64,000 bases of DNA from Flavobacterium quisquiliarum (GTDB lineage Bacteria; Bacteroidota; Bacteroidia; Flavobacteriales; Flavobacteriaceae), in the NCBI RefSeq assembly GCF_019308285.1, contig NZ_WWEM01000036.1, positions 13,217-77,216 on the forward strand, read 5' to 3'. The notes below the pieces were generated by a model. It saw only the letters and a list, made by a program, of their open reading frames with translations, did not search any database and was not told the DNA's origin. Below, in pieces: positions 8,051 to 16,945 of this stretch. How positions within the stretch are numbered: the stretch's first letter is position 1; each line of letters starts with the position of its first letter. The position numbers and the translations under genes were made by a program.

Positions 8051-8530
8051 TTAATACACATAAGCTATAGCTTCGTACTTTCCATCTCCTTTTTCAACAA
8101 TGCTTACGAAGGGATATCCGTTTGAAGCCGATTTAGATTTGATTCTCATAGCAGTCTGTTTTTGATTTGCAATTGGCGGTTCACCTTTTGTCCTTGTCGA
8201 GACTCCTGTAAAACTAGCTGCTTGTTTCAGTCCAATTGTTTTTTCCTGAGGTAAAACAGTTACCATTTTGAAATCGTCTTTTGAATCTACTACTATTTTA
8301 TCAGAAACTTTTTGAGTTGTTTTTGTTTGTTTGTTCGTAATAGATGAAACAGCATGTTTGCTAATTTTTACTTCTTCAGAACTTCCGTTCAATGAATAGT
8401 AAATTAAACCATTTTCATTTTTTATGAAATTAACATCAAGTTGTTCCCCATTGTGTTTTGTAATTTGATGTGTTTGAGAAATTGCAACATTTGCAAATAA
8501 CATCGCTAGCGTAAAATATAAAATTTTCAT
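8051..8530 (-). CDS. Secreted protein of unknown function
   Basis: 159 aa. A cleavable signal peptide is clear (MKILYFTLAMLFANVAISQ, cut near residue 19), so it is exported to the periplasm or outer membrane. The mature part contains ITKHNGEQLDVNFIKNENGLIYYSLN, a pattern seen in small flavobacterial periplasmic proteins, and ends GKYEAIAYVY. There is no T9SS sorting domain or lipobox. It appears monocistronic, and I do not recognise a family. Confidence 0.75.
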   Translation of the reverse strand: MKILYFTLAMLFANVAISQTHQITKHNGEQLDVNFIKNENGLIYYSLNGSSEEVKISKHAVSSITNKQTKTTQKVSDKIVVDSKDDFKMVTVLPQEKTIGLKQAASFTGVSTRTKGEPPIANQKQTAMRIKSKSASNGYPFVSIVEKGDGKYEAIAYVY

Positions 8531-9307
8531 GATTATTAGATTTAAATTAAAAATGATCAGATTTGAAATTTTAAAACTAAAGCTTCACACAAATTCAATA
8601 TTATGGAATTTTGTACATTATGATACAATTTGAAAAATACCTTTTACGCGAAATATTATCAAAATTACATCACAATAAAAATGAGAACATAAAATTGTCT
8701 TTTCAGGAAAACAATTTTGAAAATCTACTGCTATAAAAATTACGAGTTTTTAAAAACAGTAAAATCCAGTTTAGTTTCCGTCACGGCAAATTTTAATTTT
8801 TTATAAAATCATCTCTGATTTCTGGTATTGAGTTAAAAATAGCAACTTTATAAACAATTGTGTGTTAACAAGCCGTTAAACTGACTAAAATAACAGCTAA
8901 AAGCTAAATAAAGACTCTAAATAAACAATTATTCAAAAAATGAATTATCTATCAACCAACTTTTAAAAATGCCTTAAAATCAATTTATGAAGGCTAAAAT
9001 TAATTTATAAAAACTATTAAATTACATATTTTAATCAATTTTATTAATAATAATTAAAAACTAAAATTTAAAAAAATTAATAATAATAATTTATATATAT
9101 AAAATTAAAATCAAGGACCTAAAAAATAATAAAAAACTATAGATCTAACTTTTGTAGTAATTTTTATAAATAATAGCTATAAACTAAATTTTAAATTATA
9201 ATAATAACAAAAACTTATAATTATAAAAATTGAAGTCAAAAAATTAAAAAATAAGAAAAAACCTTAATTTAAGTTTTTTTTAGAAGAAAGCTGGAAGCAA
9301 AAAATCC

Positions 9308-9648
9308 AAAAATTAAAATAAAGAGTTATAATGAATGAAAATAAAAAAAGGTCTTTTCTATTCAACTATTTTTTATTCGTCTTTAAAATTAAAATATAGA
9401 AGTCACTTTTAATCTATAAAATAAATAAAAATACTAAATTTAATAGATTTTATAAATAATATATAAAATTTAAAAATAAAATATTTTAAATAAGTAAAAT
9501 TTATTATTAAGGATTTAAAACAAAAATTGAACCAAAAAAAAATAAAAAATTAAAATAAAGCTTTCTAATAGATTTAAATTAAAAAAATGAATTCCTTATC
9601 CAATAAAATTTTATTTTCGATTAAATTAAACTTATTAAAGTCACTTTT
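9308..9648. repeat. Degenerate ~237-bp tandem duplication
   Basis: The word AAAAATTAAAATAAAG occurs at 9308 and 9545 (237 bp apart). AAGTCACTTTT occurs at 9400 and 9638 (238 bp apart). The sequence between is similar but heavily diverged, for example TTTATTCGTCTTTAAAATT against TTTATTTTCGATTAAATT. This suggests an old duplication. Confidence 0.55.
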
Positions 9649-9702
9649 GGTTTATAAAAATTATAAAATTTATTTTTATAATAGTTAATCTATATAATAA
9701 AA

Positions 9703-9726
9703 AAAAGCGCTTATAAAAGCGCTTTT
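9703..9726 (-). terminator. glnS terminator
   Basis: AAAAGCGC (9703-9710) and GCGCTTTT (9719-9726) pair perfectly around an 8-nt loop, with a T run on the minus strand. The hairpin begins 18 nt beyond the glnS stop. Confidence 0.88.
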
Positions 9727-9743
9727 AATAAATTTATCTGATA

Positions 9744-11861
9744 TTACTTCTTCACCATTTCAGAAAGAATTTCAATTTCTCTTTCAGAAGCATTTTTTGG
9801 AGGATTTGAGTATAGTTTTAAAATTTCATCATCAAATTGATTTTTGAAACTTCCACTTTCAATATCTCTTAAATTTAAAAGTGCTTTTGATCTTACATAA
9901 GTCGATTCACTTTTTAAAGACATTGAATATAATTTCTTAATATCTTCTTCTTCAAAATCTGTAGATTTCCAGTTTGAATATTTCAAAATAAACTGAGAAA
10001 ACAGCAATGAAGCCTTATTATTGTTGATATTCTTCTTTAATGAATTCTGTAAAAGTGAAAAACTAGAGATATTTTTGATGTTCTCCCCTATTGCACTTTC
10101 AATTGCAATTCTTTCTGGTTTAGTCTCAACTTTGAAATATTTGTTGATATCTTTCAAAGAATTATTGATACTGTTTTCTTCTTTTTTACCCTTTTCTTCC
10201 CAGGCATCTTTTAGTCCAACAGTTTTGTTAAATACTAATTTTGAAGGAGTTGAGTCTTTATCAACAGTAAAATAACCTAAACGTTGAAACTGAAATTTAT
10301 CTTCATTTTGAGCTGTAGCTAAACTTGGTTCAACATATCCAGTTACAATTTCTAATGAATTTGGGTTCACAAAATCTAAGAAATTTTTGTCTTTATAACT
10401 GTCCGGAGCTTCATCTGTAAACAAACGATCGTACAAACGAACTTCAGCTTCTAATGCATGTTGAATTGAAACCCAATGTAAGGTTCCAGATACTTTTCTT
10501 TGGCTTGCTTCTGTTCCGCTTCCGCTTAAAGAATCGGTATCATACGTTACATGAATTTCTGTAATATTTCCGTTTTCATCTTTTATAACAGATTCACCTT
10601 TAATGATATAAGCATTTTTAAGACGAACTTCTTTTCCTAAAGTCAAACGAAAAAATTTAGCCGGAGCTTCTTCTAAAAAGTCTTCTCTTTCAATGTATAA
10701 TTCACGAGAAAAAGGCACTTTTCTGAATCCTGCATTTTCATCTTCTTGATTATTTTCAGCTTCCAACCACTCTTCTTTTCCTTCTGGATAATTTGTAATT
10801 ACCAATTTTACCGGATCTAAAACAGCCATTACACGAGGTGCAATTTTGTTCAAATCTTCGCGAATGCAGAATTCTAAAACCGAAACATTGATCAAGTTAT
10901 CACGTTTTGCAATACCAATTGTATTAGCAAAATTACGTAGAGATGCGGCAGTATAACCACGTCTTCTTAATCCAGAAATTGTTGACATTCTTGGATCATC
11001 CCAACCATTAACATGCTTTTCTTTAACTAGTTGCTGTAATTTTCTTTTACTAACAACAGTATGTGATAAATTACGTCTAGCAAATTCTCTTTGCTTTGGA
11101 CGGAGTTTATTATCGTCAAAAATTTGATCTAAAAACCAATCGTATAATTCACGATGTGGCAGAAATTCAAGTGTACAAAATGAGTGAGAAATCTGTTCTA
11201 AATAATCACTTTGTCCGTGAGCCCAATCGTACATTGGATAGATTTTCCAAGCATCCCCAGTTCTATGATGTTCTTTATGCAAGATTCTGTACATAATTGG
11301 ATCACGCATTAACATGTTTGTTGATTTCATGTCAATTTTTGCACGAAGAATATGTGTACCAGCCTCAAATTCACCATTTTTCATTCTTTCGAATAAATCT
11401 AAGTTTTCTTCAACAGAACGATTTCTGTATGGACTATCAGTTCCTGGAGTTGTTGGAGTTCCTTTTTGTATCGCCATATCTTCAGAAGATTGACTGTCAA
11501 CATACGCTTTATCTTTTTTAATTAATAAAACCGCCCAATCATATAATTGCTGGAAATAATCCGATGCATAACATTCTTCAGCCCAAGTGTAACCTAGCCA
11601 TTCCACATCTTTTTTAATAGCATCCACAAATTCCTGTTCTTCTTTTTCAGGGTTTGTATCATCAAAACGTAAATTCACAGGAGATTGATAATCAATTCCT
11701 AAACCAAAATTTAACGCAATAGAACTCGCGTGTCCAATGTGTAAATAACCATTAGGTTCTGGTGGAAAACGAAAGCGAAGTTTAGTATTTGAAAGACCTG
11801 ATTTTACGTCTTCCTCTATGATTTGTTCAATAAAATTGAGTGATTTCTCTTCTGATGCCAT
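9744..11861 (-). CDS. glnS: Glutamine--tRNA ligase with C-terminal extension
   Basis: 705 aa, against about 554 in E. coli. Class I signatures are present: PPEPNGYLHIGHASS near residue 35 and the KMSKS-type VVSKRKL near residue 270. The usual GlnRS core ends at VGLKDAW (about residue 554). About 150 further residues follow. They are Lys/Asn/Ser-rich and look helical, with segments such as YVRSKALLNLRDIE that resemble a HEAT-type repeat. I do not recognise the extension; it may bind tRNA. The enzyme charges tRNA-Gln, so a GatCAB route for Gln is probably not needed. A TATCTTTG box lies 19 bp upstream and a strong terminator downstream. Confidence 0.95.
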   Translation of the reverse strand: MASEEKSLNFIEQIIEEDVKSGLSNTKLRFRFPPEPNGYLHIGHASSIALNFGLGIDYQSPVNLRFDDTNPEKEEQEFVDAIKKDVEWLGYTWAEECYASDYFQQLYDWAVLLIKKDKAYVDSQSSEDMAIQKGTPTTPGTDSPYRNRSVEENLDLFERMKNGEFEAGTHILRAKIDMKSTNMLMRDPIMYRILHKEHHRTGDAWKIYPMYDWAHGQSDYLEQISHSFCTLEFLPHRELYDWFLDQIFDDNKLRPKQREFARRNLSHTVVSKRKLQQLVKEKHVNGWDDPRMSTISGLRRRGYTAASLRNFANTIGIAKRDNLINVSVLEFCIREDLNKIAPRVMAVLDPVKLVITNYPEGKEEWLEAENNQEDENAGFRKVPFSRELYIEREDFLEEAPAKFFRLTLGKEVRLKNAYIIKGESVIKDENGNITEIHVTYDTDSLSGSGTEASQRKVSGTLHWVSIQHALEAEVRLYDRLFTDEAPDSYKDKNFLDFVNPNSLEIVTGYVEPSLATAQNEDKFQFQRLGYFTVDKDSTPSKLVFNKTVGLKDAWEEKGKKEENSINNSLKDINKYFKVETKPERIAIESAIGENIKNISSFSLLQNSLKKNINNNKASLLFSQFILKYSNWKSTDFEEEDIKKLYSMSLKSESTYVRSKALLNLRDIESGSFKNQFDDEILKLYSNPPKNASEREIEILSEMVKK

Positions 11862-11880
11862 TATTTTATAGTAATTTTAG

Positions 11881-11888
11881 CAAAGATA
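11881..11888 (-). promoter_or_regulatory. glnS -7 box
   Basis: The minus strand reads TATCTTTG, a perfect TAnnTTTG box, 19 bp upstream of the glnS ATG. No obvious -33 TTG was seen at 17-23 bp. Confidence 0.65.
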
Positions 11889-11979
11889 AAAAAGTTTATA
11901 GTTTATAGTTTATGGTTTAAGGTTTTCTTTGGAAACTTACTCTAAACTTGAAACTTAAAACCTGAAACTAAATTTAGAA

Positions 11980-12339
11980 ATGGGAGTCATTAAACTTAAA
12001 AATATCCGTACTTTTTCTTACCACGGATGTTTAATTGAAGAAGGAAAAATTGGATCTGATTATACAGTAGATCTAAAAATTAAAACCAATTTACAGAAAT
12101 CAGCAGAAACAGATCATCTTTTAGACACTGTTGACTACGTACATTTGAACAAAATTGTCACGGAAGAAATGGCAATTCGTTCGCATTTATTGGAACATGT
12201 GGCTAAAAGAATCAATATTCGAGTGCTGGCAGAGATAGAAACGGTAGAAAAAACAACAGTTTGGGTTTCTAAAATAAATCCTCCTATTGGTGGTGATGTT
12301 GAGTCAGTTACTATAAAAATGACGGAAATTAGGAAGTAA
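11980..12339 (+). CDS. folB: Dihydroneopterin aldolase
   Basis: 119 aa, typical for FolB. It cleaves 7,8-dihydroneopterin to 6-hydroxymethyl-dihydropterin and glycolaldehyde in folate synthesis. Family landmarks include RTFSYHGCLIEEGKIG near the N-terminus with the substrate-binding Glu, VDYVHLNKIV, the SHLLEHVAKRI helix, and the C-terminal SKINPPIGG with the conserved catalytic Lys. No other folate genes are adjacent. The upstream spacer contains repeats of the AGTTTATAGTTTATGG type. Confidence 0.93.
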   Translation: MGVIKLKNIRTFSYHGCLIEEGKIGSDYTVDLKIKTNLQKSAETDHLLDTVDYVHLNKIVTEEMAIRSHLLEHVAKRINIRVLAEIETVEKTTVWVSKINPPIGGDVESVTIKMTEIRK

Positions 12340-12387
12340 TCTTTAAAATTAAATTCCTAAAATTTTAAAATAGTTCATTCGAAACTT

Positions 12388-12416
12388 TTGAAATTTAAAG
12401 ATTTTAGTTACTTTTG
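12388..12416 (+). promoter_or_regulatory. tRNA-Cys promoter
   Basis: TTG (12388-12390), an 18-bp spacer and TACTTTTG (12409-12416) fit the Bacteroidota promoter consensus. The box ends 17 bp before the mature tRNA start. Confidence 0.75.
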
Positions 12417-12433
12417 CCAACCGTTCAAGTAAT

Positions 12434-12504
12434 GGCGTCGTGGCCGAGCGGCTAGGCTGGGCTCTGCAAAAGCTCCTACTCCGGTTCGAATCCGGACGAT
12501 GCCT
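12434..12504 (+). tRNA. tRNA-Cys (GCA)
   Basis: A full cloverleaf folds: acceptor arms GGCGTCG/CGATGCC with one G-U pair, anticodon stem GGGCT/AGCTC around loop CTGCAAA (anticodon GCA), and T arm TCCGG-TTCGAAT-CCGGA. The discriminator base is T (U73), as expected for tRNA-Cys. The CCA end is not encoded. A terminator follows directly, and the 3' part of the gene is repeated twice downstream. Confidence 0.97.
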
Positions 12505-12732
12505 CTAAAACCTTCAAAGCAATTTGAAGGTTTTTTTTATGGTTAATTTTTAGAAAAAATTAGATAAAGATTTACGTTCGAATCCGGACGATGCCTCTAA
12601 AACCTTCAAAGCAATTTGAAGGTTTTTTTATGGTTAATTTTTAGAAAAAATTAGATAAACATTTACGTTCGAATCTTGACGATGCCTTTAAAACCTTCAA
12701 AGTAATTTGGCTTTTTTTATGTTTAATTTTTG
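12484..12732 (+). repeat. Tandem repeats of the tRNA-Cys 3' end plus terminator
   Basis: The block starting at the tRNA T-loop (GTTCGAATCCGGACGATGCC), with the terminator hairpin and following spacer, occurs at 12484, 12576 and 12667 (periods of 92 and 91 bp). The second copy is nearly identical to the first. The third is diverged (GAATCTTGACGATGCC) and lacks a complete hairpin. The copies lack the 5' half of the tRNA, so they are not functional tRNA genes. Confidence 0.93.
12507..12538 (+). terminator. tRNA-Cys terminator (first copy)
   Basis: AAAACCTTCAAA pairs perfectly with TTTGAAGGTTTT around the loop GCAA and is followed by a T run. An identical hairpin sits at 12599-12626 in the second repeat. 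Confidence 0.9.
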
Positions 12733-12794
12733 AAATTCAATCATTTAAACTTCAATATAAACCTGTCAGTTTTACTTGTTACAATCACACAATC

Positions 12795-12925
12795 TTGTCA
12801 TTTCGACGAAGGAGACTCGAGCGATAGCGAACAGGCGAAGCAAATCTCCACAAGTAGCTCTACAATCTAAATAGCCAATCTTTGTCGAGTTTCTAGTGGA
12901 GATTTCTCCTTCGTCGAAATGACAA
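12795..12925. repeat. 131-bp palindromic intergenic element (REP/MITE-like)
   Basis: Perfect 21-bp inverted arms at 12795-12815 and 12905-12925 share the core GTCATTTCGACGAAGGAG. An inner pair, AAATCTCCAC (12842-12851) and GTGGAGATTT (12896-12905), is nested within. The element is richer in G and C than its surroundings and has no coding capacity. It resembles the GTCATTTCGACGAAGGAG-type repeats that I recall as common in Flavobacterium intergenic DNA. Confidence 0.8.
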
Positions 12926-12985
12926 ACTTTGTGTAAATAACTTTGACAAAGTTCTAAGTTATATTAATACTTTATAAACACAAAA

Positions 12986-13008
12986 AAACCTCTGAAATTC
13001 AGAGGTTT
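12986..13008 (-). terminator. lysE terminator
   Basis: AAACCTCTGAA (12986-12996) and TTCAGAGGTTT (12998-13008) form a perfect 11-bp dyad. On the minus strand it is followed by a T run. It is 28 nt past the LysE stop. Confidence 0.85.
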
Positions 13009-13035
13009 AATTTTATATTTTTGAGTTATTAACAA

Positions 13036-13713
13036 CTACTTTTCAATTTTCTCGAAAGCGTTTCTAACCATTTCTTTTTCTTTTGGAAACCATCCTTGAA
13101 CCATTAACGCAACTCCAAAAACCATTAAAACAATACTAATTCCTTTTTTAATTTTTAGAATATTAGTTGGTGTCATTTTAGATTTTAACTGTTTAGCTAA
13201 TACTATTTTAAGACAGTCAACCAATAAATAAGTTATGATTACAGCCGTAAAAAAAGTAAACATTCTGGAATTTTGCATTTCTAATTTTGGTCCCACAGAA
13301 ATAATTACTGCAAGCCAGAAACCTAAAACACCAATGTTAATAACGTTAAGTAAAAAGCCTTTTACAAATAAACTTCCATAGTTTCTTTTAATAATATCGC
13401 GGTCGATTTCTTCATCATTTATTTTTTCTTCTTTTTTTAATTTTACAAAAGAAATTATACCATAAGCCAGCATTATAATGCCACCAAAAATAAAAAGTGC
13501 GGGTTTGTCTTTTAAACTGGAAATCAATCTATAACTTCCTAAATAAGCAATTGCTATAAAAAATATATCCCCTAAAACTACACCAAAATCAAAAACAATT
13601 GCTGCTCTGAATCCTTTAGTAATACTGGTTTCTAATAGTATAAAAAATACCGGACCTACCATAAAGCTTAGAAAAAGTCCCCATGGCAGTCCAGCCAGAA
13701 TATCATTTATCAT
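13036..13713 (-). CDS. LysE/RhtB family transporter
   Basis: 225 aa with about six hydrophobic segments. The N-terminal LAGLPWGLFLSFMVGPVFFILLETSITKG matches the LysE superfamily (amino acid or metabolite exporters), with the conserved GP in the first membrane helix. The substrate cannot be told from sequence. I chose ATG 13713; a TTG codon directly before it also keeps the frame open. It begins 14 bp after the GIN-domain gene on the same strand, so the two may be cotranscribed. Confidence 0.85.
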   Translation of the reverse strand: MINDILAGLPWGLFLSFMVGPVFFILLETSITKGFRAAIVFDFGVVLGDIFFIAIAYLGSYRLISSLKDKPALFIFGGIIMLAYGIISFVKLKKEEKINDEEIDRDIIKRNYGSLFVKGFLLNVINIGVLGFWLAVIISVGPKLEMQNSRMFTFFTAVIITYLLVDCLKIVLAKQLKSKMTPTNILKIKKGISIVLMVFGVALMVQGWFPKEKEMVRNAFEKIEK

Positions 13714-13727
13714 CAAAATACGACTTG

Positions 13728-14396
13728 TTATTTTACTTCTTCGATTTTACCTCCAAAAACGGTTTTCTGATTAATTTGCTTTGGTTTTCCATAAATGTAA
13801 ATAGAGCCTCCTGCGCTTACTTTTGCATCGACAAGGGTAGAAGCATTAACATCTGCTTTTCCTCCCGCAGAAACGCTTACTTTCGTCTGAGAAGTGGCTA
13901 ATTTACTTCCAAGGAAATAACCACCTGCTCCTAAACTCGCATCAAGGTTATCTGCTTTACCAGTTGCAGTAATTTCTCCACCCGAAACTGAACTTACTTT
14001 CAGCTTATCAACATTCAAATCTACATTAATTTTAGCTCCTTCCTGTGCGCTTACTTTAAATGAAGTTGCTTTTATAGCTTCTTTACTTATAACTTCAGCA
14101 CCTTCATTGGCATCAATCAATTCAATATGTTTATAATACAACGTAACTTCAAGATCATTTCCTGATAACAATTTTGGAAAAGGCATTCTTAGTTTTAAAA
14201 TACCGTTCTTATTAACAGCTTCTAATTCTGCTTCTCTTGTTCCTTTTACGACAACCTTATTCTCCGAAGACTGAACTAATTTTACAGTTAATTTATCATA
14301 AACTTTTACGGTATCAAAATCACCTAATTCTTTGGTAACCTGACCAAAAGACATTTGTACAAATAAAATTGCTGCTCCAATTATTAGCTTTTTCAT
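13728..14396 (-). CDS. Head GIN domain (DUF2807) secreted protein
   Basis: 222 aa. A signal peptide (MKKLIIGAAILFVQMSFGQ) precedes a repetitive beta-rich domain with motifs such as SVSGGEITATGKADNLDASLGAGG, typical of the DUF2807/GIN domain, a right-handed beta-helix fold common in Bacteroidota periplasmic proteins. The short repeats are rich in Ala, Ser and Gly. No T9SS sorting signal is present. It lies between rnr (24 bp upstream) and lysE. Its function is unknown. Confidence 0.85.
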   Translation of the reverse strand: MKKLIIGAAILFVQMSFGQVTKELGDFDTVKVYDKLTVKLVQSSENKVVVKGTREAELEAVNKNGILKLRMPFPKLLSGNDLEVTLYYKHIELIDANEGAEVISKEAIKATSFKVSAQEGAKINVDLNVDKLKVSSVSGGEITATGKADNLDASLGAGGYFLGSKLATSQTKVSVSAGGKADVNASTLVDAKVSAGGSIYIYGKPKQINQKTVFGGKIEEVK

Positions 14397-14420
14397 ACTT
14401 TTATTTTTTTAATTAATACT

Positions 14421-16601
14421 TTATTCTGCTCGTCGCAAAAAATGAAAATCCAGTTGTTTTTTAACCAAATCTGCATTTTTTACTTTAACATAAATTTCGT
14501 CTCCTAATTGTAAAATGCTGTTTGAAGTAGCTCCAACCAAAGCATATTGTTTTTCGTCGAAAGTATAATAATCATCTTTTATTTCTCTGATTCTTACCAT
14601 TCCTTCGCATTTATTAGAAACGATTTCAACATAAATTCCCCATTCGGTAACACCAGAAATAACACCAAGGAATTCTTCGTCTTGATGATCCTGCATGTAT
14701 TTAACCTGCATGTATTTGATACTATCACGTTCAGCATTAGTTGCTAAACTTTCCATGTTAGAACAATGAAGACATTTGGTTTCATAAGTTTCTTCGTCTA
14801 CAGAAGCTCCTCCGTCTAAATAAAATTGTAACAAACGGTGTACCATAACGTCTGGATAACGACGAATTGGCGATGTAAAATGGCTGTAATAATCAAAAGC
14901 TAAACCATAATGACCAATATTATCTGTTGAATATTTGGCTTTACTCATACTTCTAATTGCAAGAGTATCAATTAAGTTTTGCTCTTTTTTACCGTTTACT
15001 TCTTCCATCAATGCATTTAAAGACTTAGAAATATCGCCTTTGTTACGGAAATCAATTTTATAACCAAATTTAGCAATTACAGTCTGCATTGCAATTAATT
15101 TATCTTCATTTGGTTCGTCGTGAATACGATACACAAAGGTTTTCTTTTGTTTTCCAATGTATTCCGCCACTTTTCTGTTAGCCAAAAGCATAAATTCTTC
15201 AATCAAATGATTGGCATCTTTTGATATTTTAAAATACACTCCTTCTGGTTCCCCTTCTGCATCCAAATTGAATTTTACTTCTACTTTATCAAAAGAAATA
15301 GCACCTTGCTGCATTCTTTTCTTTCTTAAAATCTTCGCTAATTCATCTAGTTTTAAAGTCGCTTCGGTAATTTCATCTGAAACCACATACGATTCTCCAG
15401 TAATAGAAACATCAACTGGAATGGTATTATCTTTTGTTTCAATGATATATTGCGCTTCTTCATAAGCAAAACGCTGATCGGAATAAATTACTGTTCTTCC
15501 AAACCATTGGTTAATAACCTGAGCTGTTGGCGAAACTTCAAATACTGCAGAGAAAGTATATTTCTCTTCATTTGGACGAAGTGAACATGCAAAATTAGAC
15601 AGTACTTCAGGAAGCATTGGCACTACTCTATCCACCAAATAAACCGAAGTTGCTCTTTGATACGCTTCATCATCCAGGATTGTTCCTTCTTCAAGATAAT
15701 ACGAAACATCGGCAATATGAACACCAATCTCATAATTTCCATTTTCTAATTTTTTGAAAGACAACGCATCATCAAAATCTTTTGCATCTTTTGGATCGAT
15801 CGTAAAAGTCAGCGTATCGCGCATATCACGACGTTTTGCAATCTCAGATTCCTGAATCGAAGTATCCAGCTTTTGTGCAAATACCTCTACTTCTACTGGA
15901 AACTCTGAAGGCAGACCATATTCAGCCAAAATAGCATGAATTTCAGTATTGTGTTCACCAGGTTTCCCTAGTACACGAATCACAGATCCAAAAGGACTGT
16001 CGGCTCTTTTTGGCCAATCTTCAATCTTAACCAAAACAACATCACCGTTTTCTGCTTCTCCCAATTTATCTTTTGGAATAAAAATATCGGTATACATTTT
16101 AGGATTTGCAGTAGAAACAAAAGCAAAGTTGGGCTGCATATCAATTACACCTACAAACTCTGTTTTATCTCTTTCAAGGACTTCAATTACTTCTCCTTCA
16201 GGTCTTTTTCCTTTTCTTCTGTTATAAACATAAACCTTTACTTTGTCTTTGTCTAAAGCACGATTTAAATTATTAGTCGGAATAAAAACATCTTCTTCAA
16301 ATTCGTCGCAAATAAAATATGCCGTTTTTCTGCTCGTCATATCTATTGTTCCTTCGTAATAATCCTGACTAACTGCTTTAACTAAATATTTTCCAGGTTC
16401 TGTTTCTACAATTTTCTTTTGAGCAGCCAGTATCTTTAAGTCTTTTATAATCTGGTTTCTGCTTTTTGTATCGTCAAGTTCTAACTTTGCTCCTATCTGT
16501 TTGTAATTAAATGGCTTATTGGCATTTTGCGATAAAATCTTAAGGATCTTCCCAGAGAAATCTTTCTCTTTTTTTATCGGCTTTCTAATTTTCTTACTCA
16601 T
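14421..16601 (-). CDS. rnr: Ribonuclease R
   Basis: 726 aa. A winged-helix-like N-terminus and cold-shock domains precede the RNB catalytic domain. The active-site segment DPKDAKDFDDALSF (near residue 270) carries the metal-binding Asp residues, and an S1 domain (GVISGVTEWGIYVEIVSNKCEGMV) lies near the C-terminus. RNase R degrades structured RNA from the 3' end and acts in rRNA quality control. YbeY, its usual partner in that pathway, is also in this window. It runs away from the candidate oriC on the minus strand. Confidence 0.96.
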   Translation of the reverse strand: MSKKIRKPIKKEKDFSGKILKILSQNANKPFNYKQIGAKLELDDTKSRNQIIKDLKILAAQKKIVETEPGKYLVKAVSQDYYEGTIDMTSRKTAYFICDEFEEDVFIPTNNLNRALDKDKVKVYVYNRRKGKRPEGEVIEVLERDKTEFVGVIDMQPNFAFVSTANPKMYTDIFIPKDKLGEAENGDVVLVKIEDWPKRADSPFGSVIRVLGKPGEHNTEIHAILAEYGLPSEFPVEVEVFAQKLDTSIQESEIAKRRDMRDTLTFTIDPKDAKDFDDALSFKKLENGNYEIGVHIADVSYYLEEGTILDDEAYQRATSVYLVDRVVPMLPEVLSNFACSLRPNEEKYTFSAVFEVSPTAQVINQWFGRTVIYSDQRFAYEEAQYIIETKDNTIPVDVSITGESYVVSDEITEATLKLDELAKILRKKRMQQGAISFDKVEVKFNLDAEGEPEGVYFKISKDANHLIEEFMLLANRKVAEYIGKQKKTFVYRIHDEPNEDKLIAMQTVIAKFGYKIDFRNKGDISKSLNALMEEVNGKKEQNLIDTLAIRSMSKAKYSTDNIGHYGLAFDYYSHFTSPIRRYPDVMVHRLLQFYLDGGASVDEETYETKCLHCSNMESLATNAERDSIKYMQVKYMQDHQDEEFLGVISGVTEWGIYVEIVSNKCEGMVRIREIKDDYYTFDEKQYALVGATSNSILQLGDEIYVKVKNADLVKKQLDFHFLRRAE

Positions 16602-16689
16602 ATATCTTTTCTTATAAGGTTTAAAATTACAAATAAGAAATCAGATAATACTTTTTAACAAATAGAATTATTAAAAATATAACTTTTCG

Positions 16690-16697
16690 TACATTTA
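16690..16697 (+). promoter_or_regulatory. Possible -7 box for the DUF2007 gene
   Basis: TACATTTA is one base off TAnnTTTG and lies 14 bp before the ATG at 16712. Confidence 0.4.
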
Positions 16698-16711
16698 CAA
16701 AAACACCTCGT

Positions 16712-16945
16712 ATGGAAAGCTTTAAGACGATCGCCGTATTCAATTATCAGCACGAAACAGTGGTTCTCAAACACTTACTAGAGCAAGAAGAAATACCCTA
16801 TTTTTTTGAAAACGAAATGACCCTTTCAGTTGCTCCCATGTACTCGGCAGCTCTTGGAGGCATCAGACTTAAAGTTCATCCAAACGATTTCGAGCAAGTT
16901 CAAGAAATTCTGGACAATCTCAACAATCCACTTAAAATCGTCTGA
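16712..16945 (+). CDS. DUF2007 (putative signal-transducing) protein
   Basis: 77 aa. The compact fold begins FKTIAVFNYQHETVVLKHLLEQEEIPYFFENE and ends RLKVHPNDFEQVQEILDNL, which matches the DUF2007 family of small ferredoxin-like domains sometimes called putative signal-transducing proteins. It is divergent from rnr and borders the gene-free candidate origin region. Its role is not known. Confidence 0.85.
   Translation: MESFKTIAVFNYQHETVVLKHLLEQEEIPYFFENEMTLSVAPMYSAALGGIRLKVHPNDFEQVQEILDNLNNPLKIV

Larger units (their letters stand above)
8531..9743. other. Gene-free, extremely AT-rich intergenic region
   Basis: About 1.2 kb with no credible reading frame on either strand. From about 8880 to 9700 it is almost entirely A and T, well beyond neighbouring spacers. 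It ends at the glnS terminator (9703-9726). Repeated words at fixed spacing show a decayed duplication (9308-9648). No tRNA, promoter cluster or insertion-sequence end was recognised. Confidence 0.8.

Noticed and set aside
12576..12595. Second and third tRNA genes after tRNA-Cys
   Set aside because: Only the T arm and acceptor 3' end are present; there is no D arm or anticodon.
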